The notes under the pieces were generated by a model, which was given only the letters and a program-made list of their open reading frames with translations, had not been told where the DNA came from and ran no database searches. Of a stretch of 64,000 nucleotides of DNA, positions 32,584 through 41,218 are shown one piece after another (positions within the stretch are counted from its first letter, which is position 1; each line of letters starts with the position of its first letter). The DNA comes from Ascidiaceihabitans sp. (GTDB lineage Bacteria; Pseudomonadota; Alphaproteobacteria; Rhodobacterales; Rhodobacteraceae). The position numbers and the translations under genes are program-made. The stretch is from the NCBI GenBank assembly GCA_028825475.1, contig JAPKAB010000005.1, forward strand, positions 96,814-160,813, written 5' to 3'.

Positions 32584-35346
32584 TTATTCAGCCGCCATAA
32601 CATCAGCAGCAGCTTCGACTTTCACCGCAGAAAACTTAAATTCTGGAATTTTCCCAAACGGATCAACCGCTGGATTTGTCAGAATGTTTGCCGCCGCCTC
32701 AACAAAGGCAAATGGTAAGAACACCATATCCGGTGCCACAGCACGATCCATACGTGCCATGATCACAATCGAACCACGCTTCGTGGTCAGACGTACATGC
32801 CCACCCGGCTCTACACCTAGCTTGCGCAAAGTGGATGGATGCAGCGAACAGTTCGCCTCAGGCTCTAGCCCATCCAACACAGTCGCACGACGGGTCATAG
32901 AACCTGTGTGCCAGTGCTCTAACTGACGGCCCGTTGTCAGGATCATTGGGTATTCCGCATCAGGCACATCATCAGGTGCAATCACGCTAGCAGGCGTAAA
33001 TTTAGCACGACCATCAGCGCGTGGAAAACCATTGCCAAACACAACAGCCTGACCAGGATCGGTCGGGCTAAGTGACGGATAGGTTACCGCTTCAGTTGTC
33101 AAACGATCCCACGTGATGTTGTCGAGACTGCGCATATTCACTGTCATCTCAGCAAACACTTCGCTTGGGTGCGTATAAGTCCAATCCAAACCACAACGTT
33201 TGGCCAACTCAACTTCGATCCACCAATCTTCTTTCGCCTCACCCGGAGGTACAACCGCTTGGCGCACCATTTGCACCTGACGGTTCGTGTTGGAAACCGT
33301 ACCTGATTTTTCATACAGCGCAGAGGCGGGCAAAATTACGTCGGCATAGTTCGCAGTTTCAGTGATAAAGATGTCTTGCACAACCAAGTGGTCAAGTTTG
33401 GCCAAAGCATCACGCGCGTGTTCAACATCTGGATCAGACATCGCTGGGTTCTCACCCAAAATGTACATCGCCTTGATTTTGTCCTCATGGACCGCGTCCA
33501 TGATTTCGGTCACAGTTAGGCCCTTCTCATTTGAGAAATCACCTGACCCCCAAACCTCGGTAAATGCGGAGCGCACACCATCGTCCGTCACCGACTGGTA
33601 GTCAGGTAAGAACATTGGAACCAAGCCGGCGTCAGACGCGCCTTGTACGTTGTTCTGACCACGCAGTGGGTGAAGGCCAGAGCCTGGGCGACCAACTTGG
33701 CCCGTCATCAACGCCAAAGAAATCAAGCAACGCGCATTGTCTGTACCGTGGATGTGTTGACTGACGCCCATGCCCCAGAAAATCATCCCTGCCTTAGCAC
33801 CTGCAAATGTGCGGGCGACTGCGCGTAAAGTTTCAGCATCGATGCCACAAATTTCAGACATCTTCACTGGTGTGAAATCCTTAAGGTGGGCTTTTTCAGC
33901 TTCCCAGTTTTCAGTGTACGCCTCTATGTATTGCTGGTCGTACAATCCCTCTTCGACGATCACATGCATGATCGCGTTCAACATTGAAACGTCCGCACCT
34001 GGGCGGAACTGAAGCATGTGGGTGGCAAAGCGCTTAAGCGCCTGACCGCGCGGATCCATTACAATCAACTTGCCGCCACGTTTAGTGAACTGTTTGAAAT
34101 AGGTCGCGGCCACAGGGTGGTTTTCGATCGGGTTTGCACCGATTACGATGGCCACATCAGCATTTTCGATCTCGTTGAATGTTGCCGTTACAGCACCCGA
34201 TCCAACGTTTTCAATCAACGCAGAAACGGATGAGGCGTGGCACAAGCGCGTACAGTGGTCGACGTTGTTGTGCTTAAACCCTTCACGAATGAATTTCTGG
34301 AACAGATAAGCTTCTTCATTGGTGCACTTGGCAGACCCAAAACCTGCCACTTCGCGCCCGCGACCCTTCAGGCCATTCGCAGCAAAATCCAACGCCTCAT
34401 CCCAAGTTGCCTCGCGGAAAACACTGCCCCAATTCCCGGGATCAACATTCAAACCCTTGGCGGGTGCATCGTCGCGACGGATCAACGGTTTGGTCAGACG
34501 GTGGTTGTGGTGGATATAGTCGTAGCCAAAACGGCCCTTAACGCACAAACGACCCTCGTTTGCAGGACCATTGATGCCCTCAACATACTTCACTTTGCCA
34601 TCTTTAACCTTAATCGAAATCTGGCAACCCACGCCACAAAACGCACAAACGCTTTCTGTTTCGCTATCAAAATCTTTGCTGTCCCCAACGCCGTCACCCG
34701 CAGTCACAGCAGCAGGCATCAAAGCACCTGTTGGACAGGCTTGAACGCATTCGCCACACGCCACACAAGATGAATCACCCATGGGGTCGGCCATATCAAA
34801 AGTAGGGTAGCTATCATGGCCACGGCCCGACATGCCGATCACATCGTTGACCTGAACCTCACGACACGCGCGCACGCACAAACCACAAGAAATACAAGCA
34901 TCCAAGTTGACAGACATCGCAACGTGACTGTCATCCAACAACGGAATGCGACCCTCTTCCAATTTTGGAAAACGGCTCTCTGACACACCATTCAACTCGG
35001 CCATATCCCACAGGTGTGCTGATTTATCATGGGCATCTTCACGGGCTGGTTGGTCTGCGACCAACATTTCAACCACCATCTTGCGCGCGTTCTCAGCGCG
35101 GGCAGAATTGGTGGTTACCACCATGCCATCCAAAGGCTCCCGAATACACGAAGCGGCCAACGTACGCTCACCGTCGATCTCAACCATACAGGCGCGGCAA
35201 TTGCCGTCAGGGCGATAGCCCGGTGCTGGCTTATGGCACAGGTGAGGGATAACAAGTCCACGACCATTGGCCACTTCCCAGATTGTCAGGCCGGATTCGG
35301 CCTCGACTTCTGTGCCATCTAGCGTGAATTTCACTGTATTGGACAT
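32584..35346 (-). CDS. formate dehydrogenase alpha subunit (Mo/W-bisMGD, FdsA-like)
   Basis: This 920-residue protein is built like FdsA: an N-terminal [2Fe-2S] domain (CHKPAPGYRPDGNCRACMVE near 36-53), a His/Cys-coordinated cluster region, two [4Fe-4S] motifs (CISCGLCVRAC and CVACGECVQACP), then the molybdopterin domain with CAFCGVGC and NEGRLCVKGRFG. The active site reads VDHCTRLCHASSV, with Cys rather than selenocysteine. It oxidises formate to CO2. The ATG at 35346 has GGGGAGG upstream; the track's GTG at 35403 is not needed. The expected FdsB/FdsG flavin and NAD subunits and FdsC/FdsD are absent from both sides, so its electron partner is unclear. Confidence 0.92.
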   Translation of the reverse strand: MSNTVKFTLDGTEVEAESGLTIWEVANGRGLVIPHLCHKPAPGYRPDGNCRACMVEIDGERTLAASCIREPLDGMVVTTNSARAENARKMVVEMLVADQPAREDAHDKSAHLWDMAELNGVSESRFPKLEEGRIPLLDDSHVAMSVNLDACISCGLCVRACREVQVNDVIGMSGRGHDSYPTFDMADPMGDSSCVACGECVQACPTGALMPAAVTAGDGVGDSKDFDSETESVCAFCGVGCQISIKVKDGKVKYVEGINGPANEGRLCVKGRFGYDYIHHNHRLTKPLIRRDDAPAKGLNVDPGNWGSVFREATWDEALDFAANGLKGRGREVAGFGSAKCTNEEAYLFQKFIREGFKHNNVDHCTRLCHASSVSALIENVGSGAVTATFNEIENADVAIVIGANPIENHPVAATYFKQFTKRGGKLIVMDPRGQALKRFATHMLQFRPGADVSMLNAIMHVIVEEGLYDQQYIEAYTENWEAEKAHLKDFTPVKMSEICGIDAETLRAVARTFAGAKAGMIFWGMGVSQHIHGTDNARCLISLALMTGQVGRPGSGLHPLRGQNNVQGASDAGLVPMFLPDYQSVTDDGVRSAFTEVWGSGDFSNEKGLTVTEIMDAVHEDKIKAMYILGENPAMSDPDVEHARDALAKLDHLVVQDIFITETANYADVILPASALYEKSGTVSNTNRQVQMVRQAVVPPGEAKEDWWIEVELAKRCGLDWTYTHPSEVFAEMTVNMRSLDNITWDRLTTEAVTYPSLSPTDPGQAVVFGNGFPRADGRAKFTPASVIAPDDVPDAEYPMILTTGRQLEHWHTGSMTRRATVLDGLEPEANCSLHPSTLRKLGVEPGGHVRLTTKRGSIVIMARMDRAVAPDMVFLPFAFVEAAANILTNPAVDPFGKIPEFKFSAVKVEAAADVMAAE

Positions 35347-35455
35347 GCTATGCCTCCCCTTATTGTAGCTCACTTTAGCAAACCATGACCTAAATTCGGA
35401 CACTCAATCGCGACATTCATACTCGAATTTACGCCAAGACATGCGATGTCACCGA

Positions 35456-35491
35456 CTTCGTCTTACCAAATAAACTCCCCGCGGAGCGCCT
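35456..35491 (-). repeat. dispersed intergenic element, copy 2
   Basis: Minus-strand core GAGTTTATTTGGTAAGACGAAG with a preceding CTCCGCGGGGAG palindrome. The first 22 plus-strand bases match copy 1 at 27389 except for two. It lies in the 205-nt gap upstream of the formate dehydrogenase gene, which otherwise shows no recognisable promoter. Confidence 0.6.
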
Positions 35492-35551
35492 CACCCCTTC
35501 CAACCCGCGCAGACCTCACTTATCCATTTGGAAACCGTACAAGGAACCTAC

Positions 35552-36205
35552 ATGTCCCACATAACCCTCATTCGTCACGGACAAGCAAACTCCACCGCGA
35601 CAGACGAAGCCAGTTATGACCGTCTCAGCGCCCTTGGGCACCAACAGGCAAAGTGGTTGGGTGAACACCTCATCGACACAAACCAAGTGCACCAAAACCT
35701 TTATACAGGCACTTTGCGCCGTCACGCAGAAACCGCAGATGGTATGGCCACTGGCCTAACGCCTATCCGTGATGAACGTCTAAATGAGCTTGAATATTTC
35801 ACACTCGCCACCGCGCTTGAAGCTGAACACGGGCTTGAAATGCCAACTCAACAGTCAGAATTTGTTCATCACTTACCTCGCGTTTTTGAGGCGTGGAAAG
35901 CGGACGAAATCGAAGGTGCACCAGAACGCTTTAGCGAGTTTGAAACACGTGTAAACGATGTGATCAAAGACATTGCTGCACGCCCTGGCCCCTCATTGGT
36001 TGTCACATCAGGCGGCCTCATTTCAATGGTTATGCGTCAGCACCTTAATTTGGATATCGTCAAAATGGCCAATCTAGCTCTTGCCATAATGAACAGCTCG
36101 ATCCATCGTTTGCACCCAATCGGCGGAACAATGTCACCTGTGATGTTCAATGCAGTTCCCCACCTCGAAGCACCCGAACGTCACCATGCACAAACACACG
36201 TTTAA
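35552..36205 (+). CDS. histidine phosphatase family protein
   Basis: This 217-residue protein opens with ITLIRHGQANSTA, the RHG motif whose His is phosphorylated during catalysis, and later has the second His region near VVTSGGLISMVMRQ. Members act on small phosphoesters (phosphoglycerate mutase-like) or phosphoproteins; the substrate here is unknown. The ATG at 35552 has AAGGAA upstream, so the track's TTG start (35528) is rejected. It is followed 11 nt later by a GST gene and then saccharopine dehydrogenase, forming a three-gene plus-strand group. Confidence 0.88.
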   Translation: MSHITLIRHGQANSTATDEASYDRLSALGHQQAKWLGEHLIDTNQVHQNLYTGTLRRHAETADGMATGLTPIRDERLNELEYFTLATALEAEHGLEMPTQQSEFVHHLPRVFEAWKADEIEGAPERFSEFETRVNDVIKDIAARPGPSLVVTSGGLISMVMRQHLNLDIVKMANLALAIMNSSIHRLHPIGGTMSPVMFNAVPHLEAPERHHAQTHV

Positions 36206-36216
36206 AGGATTAAATC

Positions 36217-36834
36217 ATGCAATTGTTTTATGCTCCAAACACCATCTCGATGTCGGTTGCTATCGCGTTGCAAGAGGCAGGGCTTGGACATGAATTGACC
36301 CGCGTGGACTTTACCAAAGCTGAACAAACCGGTGATGCTTATCTCGCTAAAAACCCAAAAGGTCGCGTGCCAACTTTGATCGTTGGGGACAAGGCACTCA
36401 CCGAAACAGGTGCATTGCTCGAATATATCGCAGCCCTTGTTCCTGAAAAAAAGCTTGTGCCATCTGATCCATTGCAAGCCTTCAAAATGCGCAGCGTAAT
36501 GTTCTACCTTGCCTCCACAATGCATGTGAACCACGCACATAAAATGCGCGGCTCACGCTGGGCCGATCAACAGACAAGTTGTGACGACATGACATCAAAA
36601 GTGCCCCAGACTATGGCCACATCAGCCAGCTACATTGAAGACGAATGTTTGCAGGGTCCCTTCATTCTGGGCGATACCTTCTGTGTCGCCGACATCTATT
36701 TATTTAACGTGTGCACTTGGCTTCCAGGCGATGGCGTTGAGGTCAAAAATTACCCGAAACTCACCGCGCATATGGCAGCCATGGAAACCCGCGCATCCGT
36801 CCAGAAGATCCGTGAACTCGGCATACTGACATGA
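36217..36834 (+). CDS. glutathione S-transferase family protein
   Basis: This 205-residue protein has a GST N-domain with LFYAPNTISMSVAIALQEAG near 3 (catalytic Ser/Tyr region), KGRVPTLIVGDKALTETGALLEYIA near 48 and an alpha-helical C-domain with GDTFCVADIYLFNVC. It most resembles the beta/GstA-like bacterial branch, enzymes that conjugate or reduce small electrophiles. AAGGAT lies upstream of the ATG. Its stop overlaps the saccharopine dehydrogenase start by 4 nt. No specific substrate is suggested by context. Confidence 0.9.
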   Translation: MQLFYAPNTISMSVAIALQEAGLGHELTRVDFTKAEQTGDAYLAKNPKGRVPTLIVGDKALTETGALLEYIAALVPEKKLVPSDPLQAFKMRSVMFYLASTMHVNHAHKMRGSRWADQQTSCDDMTSKVPQTMATSASYIEDECLQGPFILGDTFCVADIYLFNVCTWLPGDGVEVKNYPKLTAHMAAMETRASVQKIRELGILT

Positions 36835-37883
36835 CACATCTTTGGGTCCGCGCTGAACAACGCGATAACGAAGAACGCGTTGGACTGAGCCCCGAAGGTG
36901 CCGCAGCTTTGATCACAGCAGGAATTGTGGTGACCGTTGAAGAATGCCCAACCCGGTGCACACCAATCCAAGGTTACAAAGAGGCCGGATGCCACATTGC
37001 GCCCTCCAACACGTGGCCGACTGCCCCACTTGATGCGATTATCTTTGGTCTGAAAGAACTGCCCGAAGACGGGACACCTTTAAGGCACAAACATATTATG
37101 TTTGGTCACGCCTACAAAGGACAACCATCTGGTCAGCGGTTGCTACACAGATTTGCGGCGGGTGGCGGTACTCTCTATGACCTTGAATATCTTGTCGATG
37201 GAACAGGACGTCGTGTCGCGGCGTTCGGTTATTGGGCCGGCTACGCTGGCGCGGCTGTTGCGTTGAAATGCTGGGCTGCACAACAATCTGGTAAGCGTGT
37301 AGATGCCGTTGGCACCTATCCAAATTCCGCGGCTTTGGTTGCCGACTTGCTACGCGATCTAGTGAATGTGACGTCAATGCCAAGTGCCTTAGTGATCGGC
37401 GCATTGGGTCGTGTGGGCACAGGTGCATCCGACCTATGCGCCCAGCTTGGTGTGACCACAACAAAATGGGATCTGCCAGAAACCGCAAGCGGCGGGCCAT
37501 TCCCTGAGGTCCTTCAGCACGACATCTTCTTTAACTGTATACTTGCAGCGCCCCGCACCCCCGTGTTCGTCCCCAAGACAGCCATAACCACGCCTCGTCA
37601 ACTCACAGTCATCGGTGATATTGCCTGCGATCCTGACAGCGCCTTTTCGCCCGTAAAGGTATATGATCGAACAACAACATGGGCTCAGCCTGCTCTACGC
37701 GTCCATGACAACCCTCCATTGGATGTGACCGCAATCGACAACCTGCCATCCATGCTTCCAAACGAAAGCTCTCAGGATTATGCCGCGCAATTGCTACCTT
37801 CATTGATGGAGCTACTTGATTTGGAGACTGGCGTTTGGGGTCGTGCGAAAAAGATCTATTTGGAGCACACCAAGGTACCCTGA
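36831..37883 (+). CDS. saccharopine dehydrogenase (NAD+, L-lysine-forming type)
   Basis: This 350-residue protein resembles LYS1-type saccharopine dehydrogenase: the opening WVRAEQRDNEERVGLSPEGAAALI, then HIMFGHAYKGQPSGQRLLHRF near 86 and the nucleotide-binding ALVIGALGRVGTGASDLC near 185. The enzyme interconverts saccharopine with lysine and 2-oxoglutarate. Bacteria normally make lysine through diaminopimelate, so here it may work in lysine degradation or a side reaction. No partner lysine-2-oxoglutarate reductase lies nearby. It is coupled to the GST gene by an ATGA overlap and converges on the SDR gene 7 nt later. Confidence 0.88.
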   Translation: MTHLWVRAEQRDNEERVGLSPEGAAALITAGIVVTVEECPTRCTPIQGYKEAGCHIAPSNTWPTAPLDAIIFGLKELPEDGTPLRHKHIMFGHAYKGQPSGQRLLHRFAAGGGTLYDLEYLVDGTGRRVAAFGYWAGYAGAAVALKCWAAQQSGKRVDAVGTYPNSAALVADLLRDLVNVTSMPSALVIGALGRVGTGASDLCAQLGVTTTKWDLPETASGGPFPEVLQHDIFFNCILAAPRTPVFVPKTAITTPRQLTVIGDIACDPDSAFSPVKVYDRTTTWAQPALRVHDNPPLDVTAIDNLPSMLPNESSQDYAAQLLPSLMELLDLETGVWGRAKKIYLEHTKVP

Positions 37884-37890
37884 AAACTAA

Positions 37891-38622
37891 TCAGCTGAAA
37901 ATTCGGTAGTAGAGCCAGTCTGGTAAAAACTGGCTGCCCCTGAACAACAGCGAAAAGAAATGCGGGAAGCTTTTCTTGAATGCAGTGTCGTTCATATGCT
38001 CAAACATCTCTCGTGCCGCAATCTCGGGTTCCATGATAAATGGCATCTTAAAGTCATTCTTAGCCGTTAATTGTGTTTTGATAAAACCTGGGTTGGCAAT
38101 TTGAACGTTTACACCCGTTTTTCGTAGATCAGCATACATGCACTCGGCAAGCGACATAGTTGCGGCTTTTGATGCTGTGTACCCTATAGATCTAGGCAAT
38201 CCGCGAAAACCTGTCAGGCTGGAGGTTATAACGATGTGTCCATCATCTTTTGCCACAAAATTCGGAACGACTTGGCCCAACACACGCACGTAACCGGTAA
38301 AGTTAATATCAACCATCGCAGTTGCCTGATCTGCGTTCCATTCACTGGCACCAAAAGGCCAATAAACCCCAGCTAATAACACCACCCCGTCAATATCACC
38401 GATTGCAGCAGCAGCCGACTTCACACTTTCATCGTCAGCGATGTCCATAACTTGATAGCTGGCTTTTCCAGGCAATCCAGCGACGACCTGGGCCAACTTG
38501 TCTTCTGAACGCGCTGATACAATCACCTCTGCACCAGAACGGCTCATGACTTGTGCGAGTGCGGCACCTAAACCGTCACTGGCGCCGACCAGCCAATACC
38601 TTTTACCCTGCCACTCGCGCAT
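37891..38622 (-). CDS. short-chain dehydrogenase/reductase
   Basis: This 243-residue SDR has a cofactor motif GASDGLGAAL near 13, the LLAGVY turn near 82, the catalytic Ser in VITSSLTGFRG near 133 and YTASKAA with catalytic Tyr/Lys near 148. It uses NAD(P)H on an unknown substrate. It is the last gene of a five-gene minus-strand operon; its ATG shares one base with the DUF3833 stop. From recall, an SDR of this kind occurs among the RpoE-ChrR targets of Rhodobacter sphaeroides (RSP1087-1091 region), which supports a role in lipid or stress adaptation, but the reaction is not known. Confidence 0.9.
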   Translation of the reverse strand: MREWQGKRYWLVGASDGLGAALAQVMSRSGAEVIVSARSEDKLAQVVAGLPGKASYQVMDIADDESVKSAAAAIGDIDGVVLLAGVYWPFGASEWNADQATAMVDINFTGYVRVLGQVVPNFVAKDDGHIVITSSLTGFRGLPRSIGYTASKAATMSLAECMYADLRKTGVNVQIANPGFIKTQLTAKNDFKMPFIMEPEIAAREMFEHMNDTAFKKSFPHFFSLLFRGSQFLPDWLYYRIFS

Positions 38623-39200
38623 TACGCGGCATCCTTCATCTCGATGCTGACAGGGCGCATCGTAGCTACCAGTTCAGCGACTTGGATACCAAATTTACGG
38701 AACTGGGATCGATTGACGATTGAACCATTTGGCGCAAGGTACATCCAATCCACCGTGTTCAAAACGTGGCCACCCGCGCTATCTGGTAAACGTAAGCGAT
38801 ATTTCAATTGAACGGACGACCCAACTTGAAACCCCTCACCTTCGCCAACAACGTCAGGCGCTGTGGCCTTGATTGCACCGTTCTGATCAATTGTTAAATC
38901 CCAGCGACGATTCTGAATCGAACCATCGTCATAACGAAATTCTTCGCTCATGACCCCGTGGTTACCTTCCCACGAACATTCAAAAGCACCCACAAATCGG
39001 CTGCTTACGCGACCAAAAGGACCGTAAATCACACCCTCACAAGCGATTGGACCATTCATGTGCTGACGCAAATCAAACATTTCTGGGCCGCTCATATAGT
39101 CACTTGGTTTTTGCGCTACAAAGCTTGCGTACCGACCCCGCAGCAGGTTCAAAGCCAGCACAAGCACCGCGCCCAGAAGGATATAGAGTAAACTATTCAT
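38622..39200 (-). CDS. DUF3833 family protein
   Basis: This 192-residue protein has one N-terminal hydrophobic segment (about 3-20) that could be a signal anchor, then the DUF3833 sequence PEMFDLRQHMNGPIACEGVIYGPFGRVSSRF and the later TVDWMYLAPNGSIVNRSQFRKFG. The family has no established biochemical function but occurs with SDR, DUF1365 and cyclopropane fatty-acid-type genes. It starts 3 nt after the MFS gene stop and ends with a TAATG overlap onto the SDR gene, so it is fully embedded in the operon. It is probably membrane-tethered with the domain in the periplasm. Confidence 0.85.
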   Translation of the reverse strand: MNSLLYILLGAVLVLALNLLRGRYASFVAQKPSDYMSGPEMFDLRQHMNGPIACEGVIYGPFGRVSSRFVGAFECSWEGNHGVMSEEFRYDDGSIQNRRWDLTIDQNGAIKATAPDVVGEGEGFQVGSSVQLKYRLRLPDSAGGHVLNTVDWMYLAPNGSIVNRSQFRKFGIQVAELVATMRPVSIEMKDAA

Positions 39201-39203
39201 AGA

Positions 39204-40457
39204 TTATTCCTCATTTACGGCAGTACATGCCAACAAAATCAAAGCAAATATTTTCAAGACACAAGGCACAGCCGCGTACATCAAAGTTAATACGAATAAG
39301 GCGTGGTCAGAGTTTGTGGCTGAACCACTTTCAAAACCTGCAAGCTGCAAGGCTGGCAACAGCAACACAGCTGCAAATGCCAAGGTAAATTTCGAAACAA
39401 ATGACCAGAGACCAAAACCTTCGGTAGCGGCAGGTGAAATCTCTGCCATCCGTTTGGCAAACATCGCAGGCAACAATGTCAGATCAGCACCCAACGCAGT
39501 ACCAGACGCTACACATACGAAAGCGAATGCAACCCAATCGCCTGCACCTAAAGGTATGGCGAAAGCAAAGGCCATAATCGCCAAGGTCATCGAAACCATC
39601 AACGTATTTTTGGTTCCAAATCGTTCCGCCGAATTCCCCCACAGTGGAACTGACAAGGCGGCCGAAAGGAAGAACAGCAACAAAAGCGGGCCTTCCATTC
39701 CGGATGCCAACAATCGTGTTTCCACGAAGAACAGGAACAACGTGGAACTTACTGCAACGGGGGCAGCGTTGATGAATGCGATGATCAACAATTGGCGTGC
39801 CATAGGGTCTTGCAACACGGTCTGAAAACTGGCCGATGTCGAAGCGTTCACAGCACCCCATTCCGCGCGCATCAAGATTCCTGCAATTAATGCCAAAACC
39901 CCAAATCCAATAGCAAAGCCAACAAAGGGTGCATTCATAAAGTATAAGAATACCAATGGGGCAATTGCCGCGACACAAACCCCAAACAAGGCACCGGTTT
40001 CACGCCACCGCGCCAGTTTCAAATGGCCGTAACGACCAAGGGCAGATGCCTTGACGACCCCTTGCGCATAGAAGTTTATGGTTAGGAACGAAAACGCCGA
40101 AAACACCAACGTTAACATCAACGCAAACCACATCAACGGTGGCAGCTTTGGCGCAATAGCAAACAGGCCAAGCATCCCAAGTGCCATAATCGAACAGGCG
40201 ATAGCAACGGCGAGCCCCCGTCGATTCCCTAAACGCCCAGACCAACGCCCAAACAGCGGATCCTGCACGACATCCAGTAAACGCAGAGCAAATAAAACAG
40301 CTCCAAGAGCAACCAAAGACACTCCATATTCGTCCACAAAATACTTTGGCGCATGTATGTAAATTGGCAAACCGGCAGCTGACAGCATCGCAGCAAAAAC
40401 AGCGTACGCAGGAAGGTTATCGTTCCGCGCCTGAGGCTGTGATGATGAAATGCTCAT
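39204..40457 (-). CDS. MFS transporter (GPH/sugar-cation symporter-like)
   Basis: The ATG at 40457 overlaps the DUF1365 stop by 4 nt, so I use it instead of the track start 27 codons upstream. The protein of about 417 residues has twelve predicted membrane segments, with MFS loops such as DVVQDPLFGRWSGRLGNRRG near 60 in the position of the GPH family cytosolic motif. Members move small solutes, often with cations. In this operon, beside FAD oxidoreductase, DUF1365, DUF3833 and SDR genes, it may handle a lipid-related or stress-related solute, but that is inference. Confidence 0.87.
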   Translation of the reverse strand: MSISSSQPQARNDNLPAYAVFAAMLSAAGLPIYIHAPKYFVDEYGVSLVALGAVLFALRLLDVVQDPLFGRWSGRLGNRRGLAVAIACSIMALGMLGLFAIAPKLPPLMWFALMLTLVFSAFSFLTINFYAQGVVKASALGRYGHLKLARWRETGALFGVCVAAIAPLVFLYFMNAPFVGFAIGFGVLALIAGILMRAEWGAVNASTSASFQTVLQDPMARQLLIIAFINAAPVAVSSTLFLFFVETRLLASGMEGPLLLLFFLSAALSVPLWGNSAERFGTKNTLMVSMTLAIMAFAFAIPLGAGDWVAFAFVCVASGTALGADLTLLPAMFAKRMAEISPAATEGFGLWSFVSKFTLAFAAVLLLPALQLAGFESGSATNSDHALFVLTLMYAAVPCVLKIFALILLACTAVNEE

Positions 40458-41218
40458 CCGCGAGAAATTTCGTTGGCAGGTGCCTTTGGGCAGGAACGGA
40501 AACGCGCTTTTTTCCACCACAATTTCAGAGCTTGCCAATGGATCAAGGTGAGCACTCGGCGCGAACCAAACGGGCGACGCAACAACATATGCAGAACAGC
40601 GCGATTAGTAAGCGGGGCGCGTGTGCCAGTCAGTGTCGCAATTAATCCACCTTCGCCTCGGCTATAGTCGATCCACACACCAATCCGATCATTACTGATA
40701 TCAAAGCGAAACTCATACCCACCTTCGACTGGTTGGAACGGTGAGACGTGCATACGCTTGGTAGACTTTAAACGATCAGTCGCAAGGATAGGACGGAGAT
40801 CAGGATGGTGTAACAAATAGGAATGGCGTTCACCAAAGGTATTAGACACCTCGGCAACCACAGCAATCAGTTCATCGTCAATTTCACGACGGCACAACCA
40901 AAAACTGACTGGATTAAACACATGGCCGAGGATTTTTGGCTGAGCTAAAATTTCGATGCGGGCTACCCCAGTGACATCATGTGCAGCAAGAACTTTGCGC
41001 ACCCATGCGCTTCCGTGGCCATTCTTTGGAAGGCCGCCATGATCGATATCGTTTAGTGCAGCAAGCCCACGCCCATTGCGCGCGAACAAACGCGGGCCAC
41101 TGATTGGTGCATCAGCGTCAAGTAAAACGTAGTCGATAGAATAGCGAAAGGCGTTTTTCACTGCACCTTTGCGACTATGGAACGTCACACCGTTGATATG
41201 ATCAACAGTGCCTGTCAC
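40454..41218 (-). CDS. DUF1365 family protein
   Basis: This 254-residue protein carries the DUF1365 hallmarks FHSRKGAVKNAFRYSIDYVLLD near 12 and KILGHVFNPVSFWLCRR near 95. It starts at a GTG whose last bases overlap the upstream FAD oxidoreductase stop (GTGA), a sign of coupling. DUF1365 proteins are widespread beside FAD-dependent oxidoreductases and cyclopropane-fatty-acid-synthase-like methyltransferases; their biochemical role is not established. No signal peptide is seen. Confidence 0.92.
   Translation of the reverse strand: MTGTVDHINGVTFHSRKGAVKNAFRYSIDYVLLDADAPISGPRLFARNGRGLAALNDIDHGGLPKNGHGSAWVRKVLAAHDVTGVARIEILAQPKILGHVFNPVSFWLCRREIDDELIAVVAEVSNTFGERHSYLLHHPDLRPILATDRLKSTKRMHVSPFQPVEGGYEFRFDISNDRIGVWIDYSRGEGGLIATLTGTRAPLTNRAVLHMLLRRPFGSRRVLTLIHWQALKLWWKKARFRSCPKAPANEISRG

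Noticed and set aside
34237-34773. 178-residue plus-strand ORF opposite formate dehydrogenase
   Set aside because: It lies wholly antisense to a conserved metal-binding region and has no SD or domain.
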